Assembly (NCBI RefSeq): GCF_900230215.1
Contig: NZ_LT907982.1
Coordinates: forward strand, 2,418,001 to 2,482,000
DNA from: Jatrophihabitans sp. GAS493
Lineage (GTDB): Bacteria; Actinomycetota; Actinomycetes; Mycobacteriales; Jatrophihabitantaceae
Direction: 5' to 3'
Length of the DNA: 64,000 nucleotides
Positions 47,446-56,349 of the stretch are shown here, in pieces. How positions within the stretch are numbered: position 1 is the stretch's first letter; each line of letters opens with the position of its first letter. The position numbers were made by a program, and so were the translations under genes. Under the pieces are notes generated by a model. It was given only the letters and a program-made list of their open reading frames with translations, searched no databases and was not told the DNA's origin.

Positions 47446-48378
47446 TTGTCTGAGCAAGGACTGGGTGTCGCGCACGCCCGCAGCGTGCCGAACACCCTGG
47501 ATGTGACCGTCGTTCTGCCGTGTTACAACGAGCAGGATCATGTCGAGGCCGAGCTGGAGCGTATCGATGCCGCCCTTGCCGCCAGCGGATTCTCCTACGA
47601 GCTGCTGGTCATCGACGACAAGTCAACGGACAACACGCTAGCGGTACTTCGAGCGGCCGCCAGCCGGTATCCGCACATGCGAATCCTGGCCTTCCGCCGC
47701 AACGGCGGTTCGGGGACCGCGCGCCGCATCGGAACCCATGAGGCCGCCGGTCGCATCGTCGTGTGGACCGACGCCGACATGACGTACCCGAACGAGCGCA
47801 TCCCGGAGTTCGTGCAGTACCTGCTGGACAACGAGGATGTAGACCAGGTCGTCGGTGCCCGCACCAGCGAGCAGGGCACTCACAAGTACCTGCGAGTGCC
47901 GGCCAAATGGGCCATCCGTAAGGTCGCCGAGTCGCTCTCTTCGACCAAGATTCCAGACCTCAACTCCGGCCTGCGGGCGTTCCGCCGTGAGGTTTCGCTG
48001 CCTTACCTGCGCCTGCTGCCCCCCGGCTTCTCCTGCGTGACGACCATCACGATGTCCTTCCTCTCCAACCAGCACGGTGTCGACTACCTGCCGATCGACT
48101 ACGCGAAGCGGGCCGGGGTGAGCAAGTTCCACTTCTTCCGCGACGCCTACCGCTACATCCTGCAGGTGCTGCGGATGGTTATGTACTTCAACCCGATCAA
48201 GGTCCTGATGCCGCTGGCGCTGTGGATCATCGGGATCGGCGTGATCAAGGGCATCGTCGACATGTTCCACTACCATTTCCGGTTGACCACGAACGCGGTG
48301 TTGTTGATCTTGGCCGGATTGATTATCGGCGCTATTGCACTCCTCGCGGATCTGATCGTCCGGTCGCGCGACGAGTGA
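47446..48378 (+). CDS. Membrane-anchored family 2 glycosyltransferase
   Basis: A 310-residue GT2 with VVLPCYNEQ, VIDDKSTDNT, a DAD motif in WTDADMTYP and two C-terminal membrane segments (about 243-264 and 275-298), the plan of GtrB/ArnC-type polyprenyl-phosphate glycosyltransferases. The start is uncertain: TTG 47446 follows GAGG by 8 bases and is preferred; an in-frame GTG lies 126 bases upstream, but this would include a probable promoter (TAGACT at 47385-47390). The neighbouring genes suggest surface glycan assembly. Confidence 0.85.
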   Translation: MSEQGLGVAHARSVPNTLDVTVVLPCYNEQDHVEAELERIDAALAASGFSYELLVIDDKSTDNTLAVLRAAASRYPHMRILAFRRNGGSGTARRIGTHEAAGRIVVWTDADMTYPNERIPEFVQYLLDNEDVDQVVGARTSEQGTHKYLRVPAKWAIRKVAESLSSTKIPDLNSGLRAFRREVSLPYLRLLPPGFSCVTTITMSFLSNQHGVDYLPIDYAKRAGVSKFHFFRDAYRYILQVLRMVMYFNPIKVLMPLALWIIGIGVIKGIVDMFHYHFRLTTNAVLLILAGLIIGAIALLADLIVRSRDE

Positions 48379-48526
48379 GCCCGCGTCGGCGCCGGCACGC
48401 AGGATCCCGGGGGCGCCCGGCGGTAGGATGACGTCGGGCGCGCACCCAGCTTCCCGAACCGCGCACCGTGCCTGCCCGCGCCGCGGTCGCCGCGGTTCCC
48501 GACATCTATTTCGAGGTTAGGTGGAA

Positions 48527-49348
48527 GTGAGCGATCTGGACAGCGGCTCGGCCCGGCGCCCGCAGTTGGCGTACTCGGAGCTGCAGGAGAAGACCAAGGA
48601 CGAGGCCAAACGCCGACGCAAGGCCGAGAAGATCGTCGCGGTGCTGCAACACTTCCTGGGACGGACCGACCTAAGTGGGCTCACCTCAGTAGACATCGGG
48701 TGCTCGACGGGCTACACCGCCGACGCCTTGCACGAGGCTGGCAGCACTGTGATCGGCCTCGACATCGACGTCCCCGGGCTGGCGCACGCCGACTCCCTGT
48801 TCGGTCAGCAGGCCACCTTCCTGTGCGCGGACGGTGCGGCGCTGCCCTTCGCCGACGCCTCAGTGGACATCGTGGTGTTCAATCACATCTACGAACACGT
48901 CGTGGACCCGGATCGGGTGCTCTCCGAGATCCGCCGCGTGTTGAGTCCGAACGGTTCGGCCTACTTCGCATTCGGGAACAAGCGCGGCGTCATCGAGCCG
49001 CACTATCGCTTGCCATTTCTGTCCTGGCTTCCGAAACGGGCCGCTGACCGATACGTGTCTGCAACTGGCCGCGCTGATGACTACTACGAACAGTTCCGGA
49101 CCCGGCCGAACTTGATCCGCATGTGCGCCGGCCTGAAGCTGTGGGACTACACCTACACAGTGCTGGCCGACAGTGAGCGCTTTCACGCTCGCGACATGGT
49201 TCCGGCCCGGCTGGCGGCGATACCGCCGGCGGCATTTAAGGCGCTCGCGCCCGTGATGCCGACCTTCGTCTGGGTCGGTACCCCCGGCGACTGGGAGCCC
49301 GCTGGGTCCCCAACTCGTGAGCGCCCCAGACTCATCTCCACGCCCTGA
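48527..49348 (+). CDS. Class I SAM-dependent methyltransferase
   Basis: A 273-residue methyltransferase with a Lys/Arg-rich helical N-terminus (20-50), motif I VDIGCSTGYTADAL (about 57-70), VIGLDIDVPG, and FNHIYEHV at the post-II position, of the Methyltransf_11 class. GTG 48527 is 10 bases after GAGG; GTG 48521 is also possible. It lies within the glycan cluster and could methylate a sugar or lipid carrier product. TAGGAT at 48423 is a possible -10 box. Confidence 0.8.
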   Translation: MSDLDSGSARRPQLAYSELQEKTKDEAKRRRKAEKIVAVLQHFLGRTDLSGLTSVDIGCSTGYTADALHEAGSTVIGLDIDVPGLAHADSLFGQQATFLCADGAALPFADASVDIVVFNHIYEHVVDPDRVLSEIRRVLSPNGSAYFAFGNKRGVIEPHYRLPFLSWLPKRAADRYVSATGRADDYYEQFRTRPNLIRMCAGLKLWDYTYTVLADSERFHARDMVPARLAAIPPAAFKALAPVMPTFVWVGTPGDWEPAGSPTRERPRLISTP

Positions 49349-49420
49349 CAGCTCCGGCCGACTCCGATCCGGCCACTCGTGTGACGACTTCCGCGGCGCC
49401 AGTCGCGACGACCGGGGTCG

Positions 49421-49455
49421 CCTGACCCGGCGGCGCCCTACCATAAGCTGTCGTA
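49421..49455 (+). promoter_or_regulatory. Promoter of GT4 gene, leaderless type
   Basis: CCTGAC (49421-49426), a 17-base spacer and TAAGCT (49444-49449) lie 6 bases before GTG 49456. Confidence 0.5.
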
Positions 49456-50562
49456 GTGTCCCGGGTTCCCGTCTTTCTCACACGCAAGTTTCCGCCCTCG
49501 GTGGGCGGCATGGAGACCCTAGCCGCCGGCGTGTGGCGATCATTGCAGGCGGCCAGGGCCGACTCCGTGCTCATCGCGCACGGCGGCTCAAACCGTGGTC
49601 TGCCTCTCTGGCTGCCGAGGGCCCTGATTCGGTTGGTCCAAATGGCCGCGCACCGGGAAGTCGGCCTCGTGCTGACCGGTGACGCCCTGATGTACGCATT
49701 GGCCTCGCCGCTGCTTCGGCTGTTCCGGATCCGGCACGACACGATGATCATGGGTCTGGACGTGACGTACGACAACCGGTTGTACCGCGCCCTGGTGCAC
49801 CCCCAGTTGCGCCGGGCCGAGCACGTGGTGGCGATCAGTGCGGCAACTGCAGCCCAGGCGCGACGGTTCGGGGTGCGAGCTGACCACATCACGGTGCTTC
49901 GACTGGGAATGGTCGTGCCAAGCGTGTCGGCCGCGGACCGCGCGGTGGCCCGGGAGACGCTGCACGTGCGACTCGGTCTCAGCTCATCGGATCAAGTCGT
50001 GCTCACCCTAGGCCGCCTGGTTCGTCGAAAAGGAGCGGCCTGGTTCGTGAGCGCGGTGTTGCCGAGTTTGCCGCCGTCCGTGCACTACGTTCTGGCCGGC
50101 GACGGCCCCGAGGCGGAACGGATCGCCGACTCCGCAGCGGCGGCGGGCGTGGCCGACCGCGTCCACCTCCTGGGGCGGGTCGACGACGACGAACGCGAAC
50201 AGCTGATGTGCGGCGCGGACCTGTTCGTGCAGCCCAATGTCGCCGTTCCTGGCGACATGGAGGGCTTTGGGTTGGTGACCATCGAGGCCGCCATGCGGGC
50301 GACGCCGGTGGTCGCCGCCGACCTCGAAGGCATCTCAGACGCGGTGGTTGCGGACGAGACCGGAGTGCTTCTCCCGTCCGCCGACGCCGACCGTTGGATC
50401 GGCGAGCTCACTGGTTTGCTGGCCGATCCAACGGGGCTCGCTGAGCGAGGAGCACGCTATGCCGTGGGCGCCGCCGCGCGTTACTCGGAGGGCCAGATGG
50501 GCGATGCACTATGCCGGGCACTGGGCTTGCTGCCAGCCCAGCGAGGCGACGGTGGACGGTGA
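49456..50562 (+). CDS. Family 4 glycosyltransferase
   Basis: A 368-residue GT-B enzyme. The N-terminal domain opens VFLTRKFPPSVGGMET, a typical acceptor-site glycine loop. The C-terminal domain has LTLGRLVRRKG and the E-x7-E motif in MEGFGLVTIEAAM. Retaining nucleotide-sugar transfer to a lipid-linked acceptor on the cytosolic face is expected. It has its own leaderless-type promoter. The donor sugar cannot be told from sequence. Confidence 0.87.
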   Translation: MSRVPVFLTRKFPPSVGGMETLAAGVWRSLQAARADSVLIAHGGSNRGLPLWLPRALIRLVQMAAHREVGLVLTGDALMYALASPLLRLFRIRHDTMIMGLDVTYDNRLYRALVHPQLRRAEHVVAISAATAAQARRFGVRADHITVLRLGMVVPSVSAADRAVARETLHVRLGLSSSDQVVLTLGRLVRRKGAAWFVSAVLPSLPPSVHYVLAGDGPEAERIADSAAAAGVADRVHLLGRVDDDEREQLMCGADLFVQPNVAVPGDMEGFGLVTIEAAMRATPVVAADLEGISDAVVADETGVLLPSADADRWIGELTGLLADPTGLAERGARYAVGAAARYSEGQMGDALCRALGLLPAQRGDGGR

Positions 50563-50741
50563 CAGTTACCGGGACGGGAAACGCTGTACCGATGCTGGCG
50601 GTAAGCGCTTGTCTTCGCGCAGACGCCTGCTTCCTACGACGTGAATTAGTAGGCTCGGGTGGCCGACCAGGATCGCGCCGATGCCGGGGTTTGCCTGGCT
50701 GGTCTCATGTCCCGAAGTCGTTGGCATGCCTGCGACCACGT

Positions 50742-50754
50742 TACGATGCACGCA
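50742..50754 (+). promoter_or_regulatory. Leaderless-type -10 box of flippase-like gene
   Basis: TACGAT (50742-50747) lies 7 bases before ATG 50755; TTGGCA lies 15 bases upstream of it. This box helps choose ATG 50755 as the start. Confidence 0.4.
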
Positions 50755-51864
50755 ATGGGACACGTCAACGCAGCCGAGGAACCCGGTCTGGGCAACAGGG
50801 GCGATGCCGCCGATGATGGGCCGATAGGAGGCGCTGCGGCCCATGACGGTTCCGCCCAAGACACGACGGCTGAAAGCGCGGTCGAGGGCGCCGGGGCCGT
50901 CCGTGGCCGGCTAGATCGCCGGCGGGCGACGGCCGGCGTTGCTGTCATTGTCGTGGTGGCCATCGCGGCGGGGTGGGCCCTCTTCAGCCAGCGCAAGGCG
51001 TTCATCGCCGGCGTGCGGGTGATGGGGTATCTGCCATTGCTCGTCAGCCTGCCGGTGGCGATTGTTGCGGTCTTCGCCACCTTTCTGTCATGGAACGAAG
51101 TGCTCCTTGGGCTGGACGTCCGGCTTGGGTTCCGCAGTGCAGCGAAGGTCTTCTTCGTCAGCCAGCTCGGAAAGTATCTGCCGGGATCCGTCTGGCCAGT
51201 TGCGCTTCAGATGCAGGCTGGCTACGAGCGCGGCGCCAAGCGACGCACCATGCTCGCGGCCAATCTGATCACGCTTGTGCTCAATTGCACAGTCGGGCTA
51301 ATCATCGGCGGGCTGAGTCTGTCAGTCGCCCAGCCCAAGGTGCTCGGTCACTACTGGTGGTTCGGCTTCGCGTTGTTAATCCTTCTTCCGCTGCTTCATC
51401 CGCGGGCCCTCCCGAAGCTGATCGACCTCCTGTACGGCCTAATCGGCAAGGAGCCGCTGGGCGAGAGCGTCCGACCGGCCTCCATGCTGCGGTCGATGGG
51501 TTGGTGCGCGCTTTGCTGGTTCGCCCTCGGAATCCATCTCGCCATACTCTGTGCAGCCTTCGGCCCGCTCTCGGCGGCCGACATCGCCGGCTGCCTGGCG
51601 GCGATGGCTCTGGCGGTCACCCTCGGTGTTCTCTTCATCCCGGCACCGGCCGGCGCCGGGATCCGCGACGTGACCCTGGGGGTGGTGCTCGGTTCCGTGC
51701 TCGCCAATGGCGGCCAGATATTGGCGGTCGTCGTCGCCTCCCGATTAGTGCTCGTCGTCACCGACCTGCTCCTCGCCCTGATCGCCGCCGTGGTGCCGTC
51801 GGGGGCCAAGCCCACCGCTTCCGGTTCGGTCTCCCAGGCGCCCGGGCAGCCGACTGACGGGTAG
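50755..51864 (+). CDS. Lysylphosphatidylglycerol-synthase-TM/flippase-like membrane protein
   Basis: A 369-residue protein with a polar N-terminus of about 55 residues and seven or eight membrane segments, including GKYLPGSVWPVALQ and IPAPAGAGIRDVTLG, hallmarks of the LPG_synthase_TM/AglD2 (UPF0104) family. Members act in glycolipid or polyprenyl-sugar transport or synthesis. ATG 50755 is chosen for its -10 box; GTG 50659 and ATG 50746 are alternatives in the same frame. It lies between two glycosyltransferases, consistent with a transport step for lipid-linked sugar. Confidence 0.75.
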   Translation: MGHVNAAEEPGLGNRGDAADDGPIGGAAAHDGSAQDTTAESAVEGAGAVRGRLDRRRATAGVAVIVVVAIAAGWALFSQRKAFIAGVRVMGYLPLLVSLPVAIVAVFATFLSWNEVLLGLDVRLGFRSAAKVFFVSQLGKYLPGSVWPVALQMQAGYERGAKRRTMLAANLITLVLNCTVGLIIGGLSLSVAQPKVLGHYWWFGFALLILLPLLHPRALPKLIDLLYGLIGKEPLGESVRPASMLRSMGWCALCWFALGIHLAILCAAFGPLSAADIAGCLAAMALAVTLGVLFIPAPAGAGIRDVTLGVVLGSVLANGGQILAVVVASRLVLVVTDLLLALIAAVVPSGAKPTASGSVSQAPGQPTDG

Positions 51865-51872
51865 GCAAACTA

Positions 51873-52982
51873 GTGCGTCTCGCAATCCTGCTTGAGCAGG
51901 CTCTATCGCCGGTCCCCGGCGGCACCGGACGCTATTCGGTCGAGCTGGTTAAGGCCCTCGTCGGCACCGCCCGGGCGGACGATTCGGTGAGCACCTGGAC
52001 CGCCGCCCACCGCGACCTCACCGCCGCCTTCGTGGCCGGCGCGGCGGGGCCGCACCGCGTCGCGCTGCCTCGTCGTGGCCTGATCGCCGCCTGGAGCCGG
52101 GGGGTCGGCCCGCGCCCGCGGCACGCTGACCTGGTCCACGCGCCGACCCTGCTCGTTCCGCCCCGTCCGCGCAGCGGCCGGTTGGTGGTGACCATCCACG
52201 ACGTCGTTCCGTGGACGCACCCGCAGACGCTCACCCCGCGCGGGGTGGCGTTTCATCACGCCATGGCCGCCCGGGCCGCCGACTATGCCGACGCGATAGC
52301 GGTGCCGACCCAGGCGGTCGCGGCCCAACTGCTGGAGCACGTCCCGGGGTTGACCGCCGAGCGGATCAGCGTCCTCGGTGCCGGTGTGAGTGACTCCATC
52401 CGCCTCGACCCGACCCCTGAGCGGACGGCGGACGTGATCGCGCGCCTGCGGCTGCCGCAGCGGTATCTGCTGAGCCTGGCTACGCTCGAACCGCGCAAGG
52501 GCCTGGACGTGCTGCTGGAGGCGCTGGCCGCGACCGCATCGCCCTTGCCGCTGCTACTGGTCGGCCAGCCCGGATGGGGTGGGCTCGACGTCCCGGCGAT
52601 GGCCGCCCGCCTCGGGCTCGGCCCCGATCGGGTGCGGGTCCTGGGCCGCATCGAGGATGCCGACCTCGCCGTGGTGCTGCGTCAGGCCACCCTGCTCTGC
52701 GCCCCGAGCCGGGCCGAGGGTTTCGGCCTGCCCATCGCCGAGGCGATGGTGGCCGCAACTGCGGTCATCTGCTCCGACGATCCGGCACAGGTCGAGGTTG
52801 CCGGCGGGGCGGCCCGGGTCGTGGCCCGCGAGGACCCGGCCGCGTTGGCCACCGCGATCGCCGAGCTCGATGGTGATGATTCCCACCGCTCCCGCTTGGA
52901 GGCGCTCGGACGGGCCCGTTCGGCCGATTTCGACTGGACGGCCGTGGGAGCACGGGCCTGGGAGCTCTACCGGCGGCTCTGA
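51873..52982 (+). CDS. Family 4 glycosyltransferase
   Basis: A 369-residue GT-B enzyme with an N-terminal SPVPGGTGRYSVELV acceptor loop, the VVTIHDVVPW stretch, SLATLEPRKGLDVLLEAL and the E-x7-E motif in RAEGFGLPIAEAM. It closely resembles the next glycosyltransferase in plan, a mannosyl/rhamnosyl-type subgroup. The start is GTG 51873, 8 bases after the flippase-like gene's stop, so they are probably co-transcribed. Donor unknown; GDP-mannose from the ManB nearby is a candidate. Confidence 0.88.
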   Translation: MRLAILLEQALSPVPGGTGRYSVELVKALVGTARADDSVSTWTAAHRDLTAAFVAGAAGPHRVALPRRGLIAAWSRGVGPRPRHADLVHAPTLLVPPRPRSGRLVVTIHDVVPWTHPQTLTPRGVAFHHAMAARAADYADAIAVPTQAVAAQLLEHVPGLTAERISVLGAGVSDSIRLDPTPERTADVIARLRLPQRYLLSLATLEPRKGLDVLLEALAATASPLPLLLVGQPGWGGLDVPAMAARLGLGPDRVRVLGRIEDADLAVVLRQATLLCAPSRAEGFGLPIAEAMVAATAVICSDDPAQVEVAGGAARVVAREDPAALATAIAELDGDDSHRSRLEALGRARSADFDWTAVGARAWELYRRL

Positions 52983-53077
52983 GTGGCCAGGGCGGAGGAT
53001 TCGAGGCGGGGAAGGGTTGATCGGCGCCCCGGTAGGATCGACCGGATAAGTTTCGTCGATTAGCTGGGAGCAATGCC

Positions 53078-54205
53078 GTGCTGCGCGTGCTGATCGACGC
53101 AACCGCCGTGCCCGCTAATCGGGGCGGAGTGGGGCGCTACGTCGACGAACTGGTGCCGGCGCTGACCAGGCTCGGAGTCGGCACCCAGGTCGTCTGCCAG
53201 CCGGCTGACGCTGAGTTCTACGCGGCCCGCAGCGCGCTGGCTCCGCTCACCGCGGGGCGGTTGGCGGCCCATCCGGCGGCTCGACTGCTCTGGGAGCAGA
53301 TCGAGCTTCCCCGCCTCGTCTCCCGCGTTCGCCCGGACGTCCTCCACTCGCCGCACTACACCGAACCGGTCTTCTCCCGGGTGCCCGAGGTGGTGACCCT
53401 GCACGACGCCACCTTCTTCACCGATGAGGCGCTCCATTCGCGGGTGAAGGGCCCCTTCTTCCGATCCGCGACCCGACTGGCCCTGCGCCGCGCGGCCGGC
53501 TGTGTGGTCCCCTCGCAGGCCACCGCCGACGAGCTGGTGCGGGTGGCCGGGGCCGACCCGGCGCGGCTGCAGGTGGCGCACCACGGCGTCGATTCGCAGT
53601 CCTTCCAGCCACCGTCCCAGCAGCAGCGGCGAGCCGCCGCCCTGGCCGTCGGGCTGGCCCCCGAGCAGCCGTATGTGGCCTTCCTCGGCACCCTGGAGCC
53701 CCGCAAGAACGTGCCCGCGCTCATCGCCGGGTGGTCACAGGCGGTCGCCTCGCGGCCGAACCCGCCGGCCCTGGTGCTGGCCGGCGGCGTCGGCTGGGAC
53801 GAGACGATCGACGCCGCGGTAGCCGCCGTCGACTCGCGGCTGAGCGTGCTGCGCCCGGGCTACATCCCGCTGGAGCACCTGGCCGGCTTCCTCGGTGGGG
53901 CGCAGGTCGTCAGCTACCCCAGTCTCTTCGAAGGGTTCGGGTTGCCGGTGCTGGAGGCGATGGCCTGCGGCAGCGCGGTGCTCACCTCCCGGCGCGGGCC
54001 ACTGCCGGAGGTCGGCGGGGATGCCGTCGCCTACTGCGAAGTCGACGCCGCCTCCATCGCCACCGAGCTGGCGGCCCTGCTGGACGACCCGCAGCGGCGG
54101 GCCGACCTCGGCGCGGCGGCCACCGCTCGGGCCGCCACCTTCAGCTGGAGCGACTGCGCGGCCAAGCACGTGCTGGCCTACGAGCGTGCCCTGGCGGCGG
54201 CATGA
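53078..54205 (+). CDS. Family 4 glycosyltransferase
   Basis: A 375-residue GT-B enzyme with the opening LRVLIDATAVPANRGGVGRYV, VVTLHDATFF, LGTLEPRKN and E-x7-E in FEGFGLPVLEAM. It is of the same subgroup as the preceding gene and may be its paralogue. GTG 53078 has GGGAG 7 bases upstream. Its stop overlaps the wbbL start as ATGA. That coupling suggests it acts next to WbbL in the linker or a following step of the wall polymer. Confidence 0.88.
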   Translation: MLRVLIDATAVPANRGGVGRYVDELVPALTRLGVGTQVVCQPADAEFYAARSALAPLTAGRLAAHPAARLLWEQIELPRLVSRVRPDVLHSPHYTEPVFSRVPEVVTLHDATFFTDEALHSRVKGPFFRSATRLALRRAAGCVVPSQATADELVRVAGADPARLQVAHHGVDSQSFQPPSQQQRRAAALAVGLAPEQPYVAFLGTLEPRKNVPALIAGWSQAVASRPNPPALVLAGGVGWDETIDAAVAAVDSRLSVLRPGYIPLEHLAGFLGGAQVVSYPSLFEGFGLPVLEAMACGSAVLTSRRGPLPEVGGDAVAYCEVDAASIATELAALLDDPQRRADLGAAATARAATFSWSDCAAKHVLAYERALAAA

Positions 54206-55113
54206 GCCAACAGCCCGCACAGCCAGACACGCCCGACGTGACGGTCATCGCGGTCACCTTCGACCCGGGTGCCTCGCTCACCGCCTTCCTGGATTCCTTG
54301 ACGACGGCCGGCGGTCCGGTGGCCGCAGTCGTGCTAGCCGACAACGGCGAGGGCGACCAACTCGACCCGGTGGTGGACTCGGCGCAGCAGCGTCCCGGGG
54401 TGCGTGTGGTGCGCACCGGCTCGAACCTGGGCTACGGCCGGGCGGTCAACATCGCGGCCGCTACCATCGACACGGAGTTCGTCGTCGTCGCCAACCCGGA
54501 CGTGGTGTGGAGCCCGGGCTCCCTCCAGACCCTGCTGGAGGCGGCTCGGCGCTGGCCCCGCGGTGGGTCGTTCGGACCACGTATTTACACCGAATCCGGA
54601 CTCGTCTACCCCTCGGCTCGGGCCCTTCCGTCGCTCGGCCGCGGAATCGGTCACGCGGTCTGCGGATGGTGGTGGCCGTCCAATCCGTGGACGACCAGTT
54701 ACCGCAACGAGCGCCGCGCGCTGGGGGAGACCCCGGTCGGCTGGCTCTCGGGCGCCTGCCTGCTGCTTCGCCGCAGCGCATTCGAGGCGATCGGTGGCTT
54801 CGACGAGGCGTACTTCATGTATTTCGAGGACGTCGATCTGGGCGATCGACTCGGCCGCGCCGGGTGGCAGAACGTCTACGTGCCCGACGCTGAAGTCACT
54901 CATATCGGCGCTCATGCCACCTCCCGGGACCCGGCTCGGATGGCGACCGAACATCACCGCAGCGCCTGGATCTACCTCAGCCGCCGGTACGCCGGGCTGC
55001 GCTGGGCGCCGGTCCGTCTGGTGCTGAGGGCCGGCCTGAGGCTACGGTCGGCCCTCTCCCGGCGAGCCCCGTCGGTGGCCGCCGGCGCGCGTCCGAACAA
55101 TCCGGGGAAGTAA
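54202..55113 (+). CDS. wbbL: Rhamnosyltransferase WbbL (GlcNAc-PP-decaprenol linker)
   Basis: Family 2 enzyme of 303 residues expected to transfer L-rhamnose from dTDP-rhamnose to GlcNAc-diphospho-decaprenol. It resembles mycobacterial WbbL through long stretches: VAVTFDPG, LADNGEGD, SNLGYGRAVN, VANPDVVWSPGS, YPSARALPS, NPWTTSYRNER, VGWLSGACLLLRR and the FMYFEDVDLGDRLGRAGW block carrying the catalytic acidic residues. ATG 54202 overlaps the previous stop. The guanylyltransferase follows after 69 bases, as in mycobacteria. dTDP-rhamnose comes from RmlB/RmlD at 37770-39656. Confidence 0.9.
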   Translation: MSQQPAQPDTPDVTVIAVTFDPGASLTAFLDSLTTAGGPVAAVVLADNGEGDQLDPVVDSAQQRPGVRVVRTGSNLGYGRAVNIAAATIDTEFVVVANPDVVWSPGSLQTLLEAARRWPRGGSFGPRIYTESGLVYPSARALPSLGRGIGHAVCGWWWPSNPWTTSYRNERRALGETPVGWLSGACLLLRRSAFEAIGGFDEAYFMYFEDVDLGDRLGRAGWQNVYVPDAEVTHIGAHATSRDPARMATEHHRSAWIYLSRRYAGLRWAPVRLVLRAGLRLRSALSRRAPSVAAGARPNNPGK

Positions 55114-55182
55114 TCGAAGTAACGGCGAGTGGTCCGTCGGAGCACGGAAAGTAGGAAATGATAGTGAGGTTCGCGCCAACTA

Positions 55183-56301
55183 GTGGAAGGTAGCGATTCG
55201 TTGATCGAGACCAGAGACATCGCCGATAGCGACCGTAGCGTCGACGCGGTCGTTCTCGTCGGCGGAAAGGGCACCCGGCTTCGACCGCTGACTCTCTCCG
55301 CGCCCAAGCCGATGCTGCCGACGGCCGGTGTGCCGTTCGTGGCTCACCTCCTCGCCCGCATCCGGGACGCCGGGATCAGTCACGTCGTTCTCGGCACGTC
55401 CTACAAGGCGGAGGTCTTCAGCGAGTACTTCGGCGACGGTTCGGCGTTCGGGCTGGAGATCGAGTACGTCTTCGAATCGGAACCGCTCGGCACCGGCGGG
55501 GGTATCCGCAACGTCGCGTCCCACCTGCGCGGTGACACGGCGATCGTCTTCAACGGCGATGTCCTCTCCGGCTGCGACCTGCCGGCGCTGCTCAAGACGC
55601 ACCGTGACGCCGCCGCCGACCTCACCCTGCACCTCACCCGGGTCGGCGACCCGCGCGCCTTCGGTTGCGTGCCGACCGACTCCGACGGCCGGGTGACCGC
55701 CTTCCTGGAGAAGGACCCCAATCCGGTGACCGATCAGATCAACGCCGGCACCTACGTCTTCCGGCGCGAGATCCTGGAGCAGATCCCGACCGGACGCCCG
55801 GTCTCGGTGGAGCGGGAGACCTTCCCCGGTCTGCTCGCGGCCGGAGCGCTGGTGGTCGGGCACATCGAGTCCAGCTACTGGCGTGACCTCGGCACCCCGG
55901 CTGACTTCATCGCCGGCTCCGCCGACCTGGTCCAGGGACGTATCGCCTCCTCGGCCCTCCCCGCGCCGGCCGGGGACGCGATCGTGCTCCCCGGGGCCAA
56001 GGTGGCCGACGACGCCAAACTCGTCGGCGGCACGGTCGTCGGCGCCGACTGCATCGTCGAATCCGGCGTCACGCTCGACGGCGCGGTGCTCTTCGATGGG
56101 GTTCGTGTCTGCAGCGGCGCCCAGGTACGCAGTTCGGTGCTCGGGTTCGAGAGCAGCGTCGGCCCCTCCAGCGTGCTGGACGAGGCGGTCGTGGGCGACC
56201 GGGCGCAGATCGGCGCGAACATCGAACTCCGCGCCGGTGCGCGGGTCTGGCCGGACGCGGTGCTGGCCGATGGCAGCCTGCGCTTCTCCTCCGACGGCTG
56301 A
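55183..56301 (+). CDS. manB: Mannose-1-phosphate guanylyltransferase-like nucleotidyltransferase
   Basis: A 372-residue enzyme likely forming GDP-mannose from mannose-1-phosphate and GTP. The N-terminal nucleotidyltransferase domain has VLVGGKGTRLRPLT (about 26-39), KPMLPTAG and FNGDVLSG. The C-terminal third (about 265-360) is a left-handed beta-helix of hexapeptide repeats. Position next to wbbL matches mycobacterial Rv3264c. GTG 55183 is used; TTG 55201 is possible. A different NDP-sugar specificity cannot be ruled out from sequence. Confidence 0.85.
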   Translation: MEGSDSLIETRDIADSDRSVDAVVLVGGKGTRLRPLTLSAPKPMLPTAGVPFVAHLLARIRDAGISHVVLGTSYKAEVFSEYFGDGSAFGLEIEYVFESEPLGTGGGIRNVASHLRGDTAIVFNGDVLSGCDLPALLKTHRDAAADLTLHLTRVGDPRAFGCVPTDSDGRVTAFLEKDPNPVTDQINAGTYVFRREILEQIPTGRPVSVERETFPGLLAAGALVVGHIESSYWRDLGTPADFIAGSADLVQGRIASSALPAPAGDAIVLPGAKVADDAKLVGGTVVGADCIVESGVTLDGAVLFDGVRVCSGAQVRSSVLGFESSVGPSSVLDEAVVGDRAQIGANIELRAGARVWPDAVLADGSLRFSSDG

Positions 56302-56349
56302 GGGCTGGACGGCTGTGCGTCGGCGCGACCCTAAGCCGGTGACTGCGCC

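Noticed and set aside
48465-48500. CCGCGG repeats before the 48527 methyltransferase as a terminator
   Set aside because: Short GC repeats (CCGCGGTCGCCGCGG) are common in this composition; the stem is short and lacks a U-run.
53731-55113. A 460-residue version of WbbL
   Set aside because: The extension is an out-of-frame reading of the upstream glycosyltransferase; the WbbL N-terminus begins at 54202 with an ATGA overlap.
43794-56301. Antiviral defence system or prophage within the glycan region
   Set aside because: No nuclease, helicase, reverse transcriptase, integrase or phage structural gene was recognised; the genes are metabolic or wall-related.
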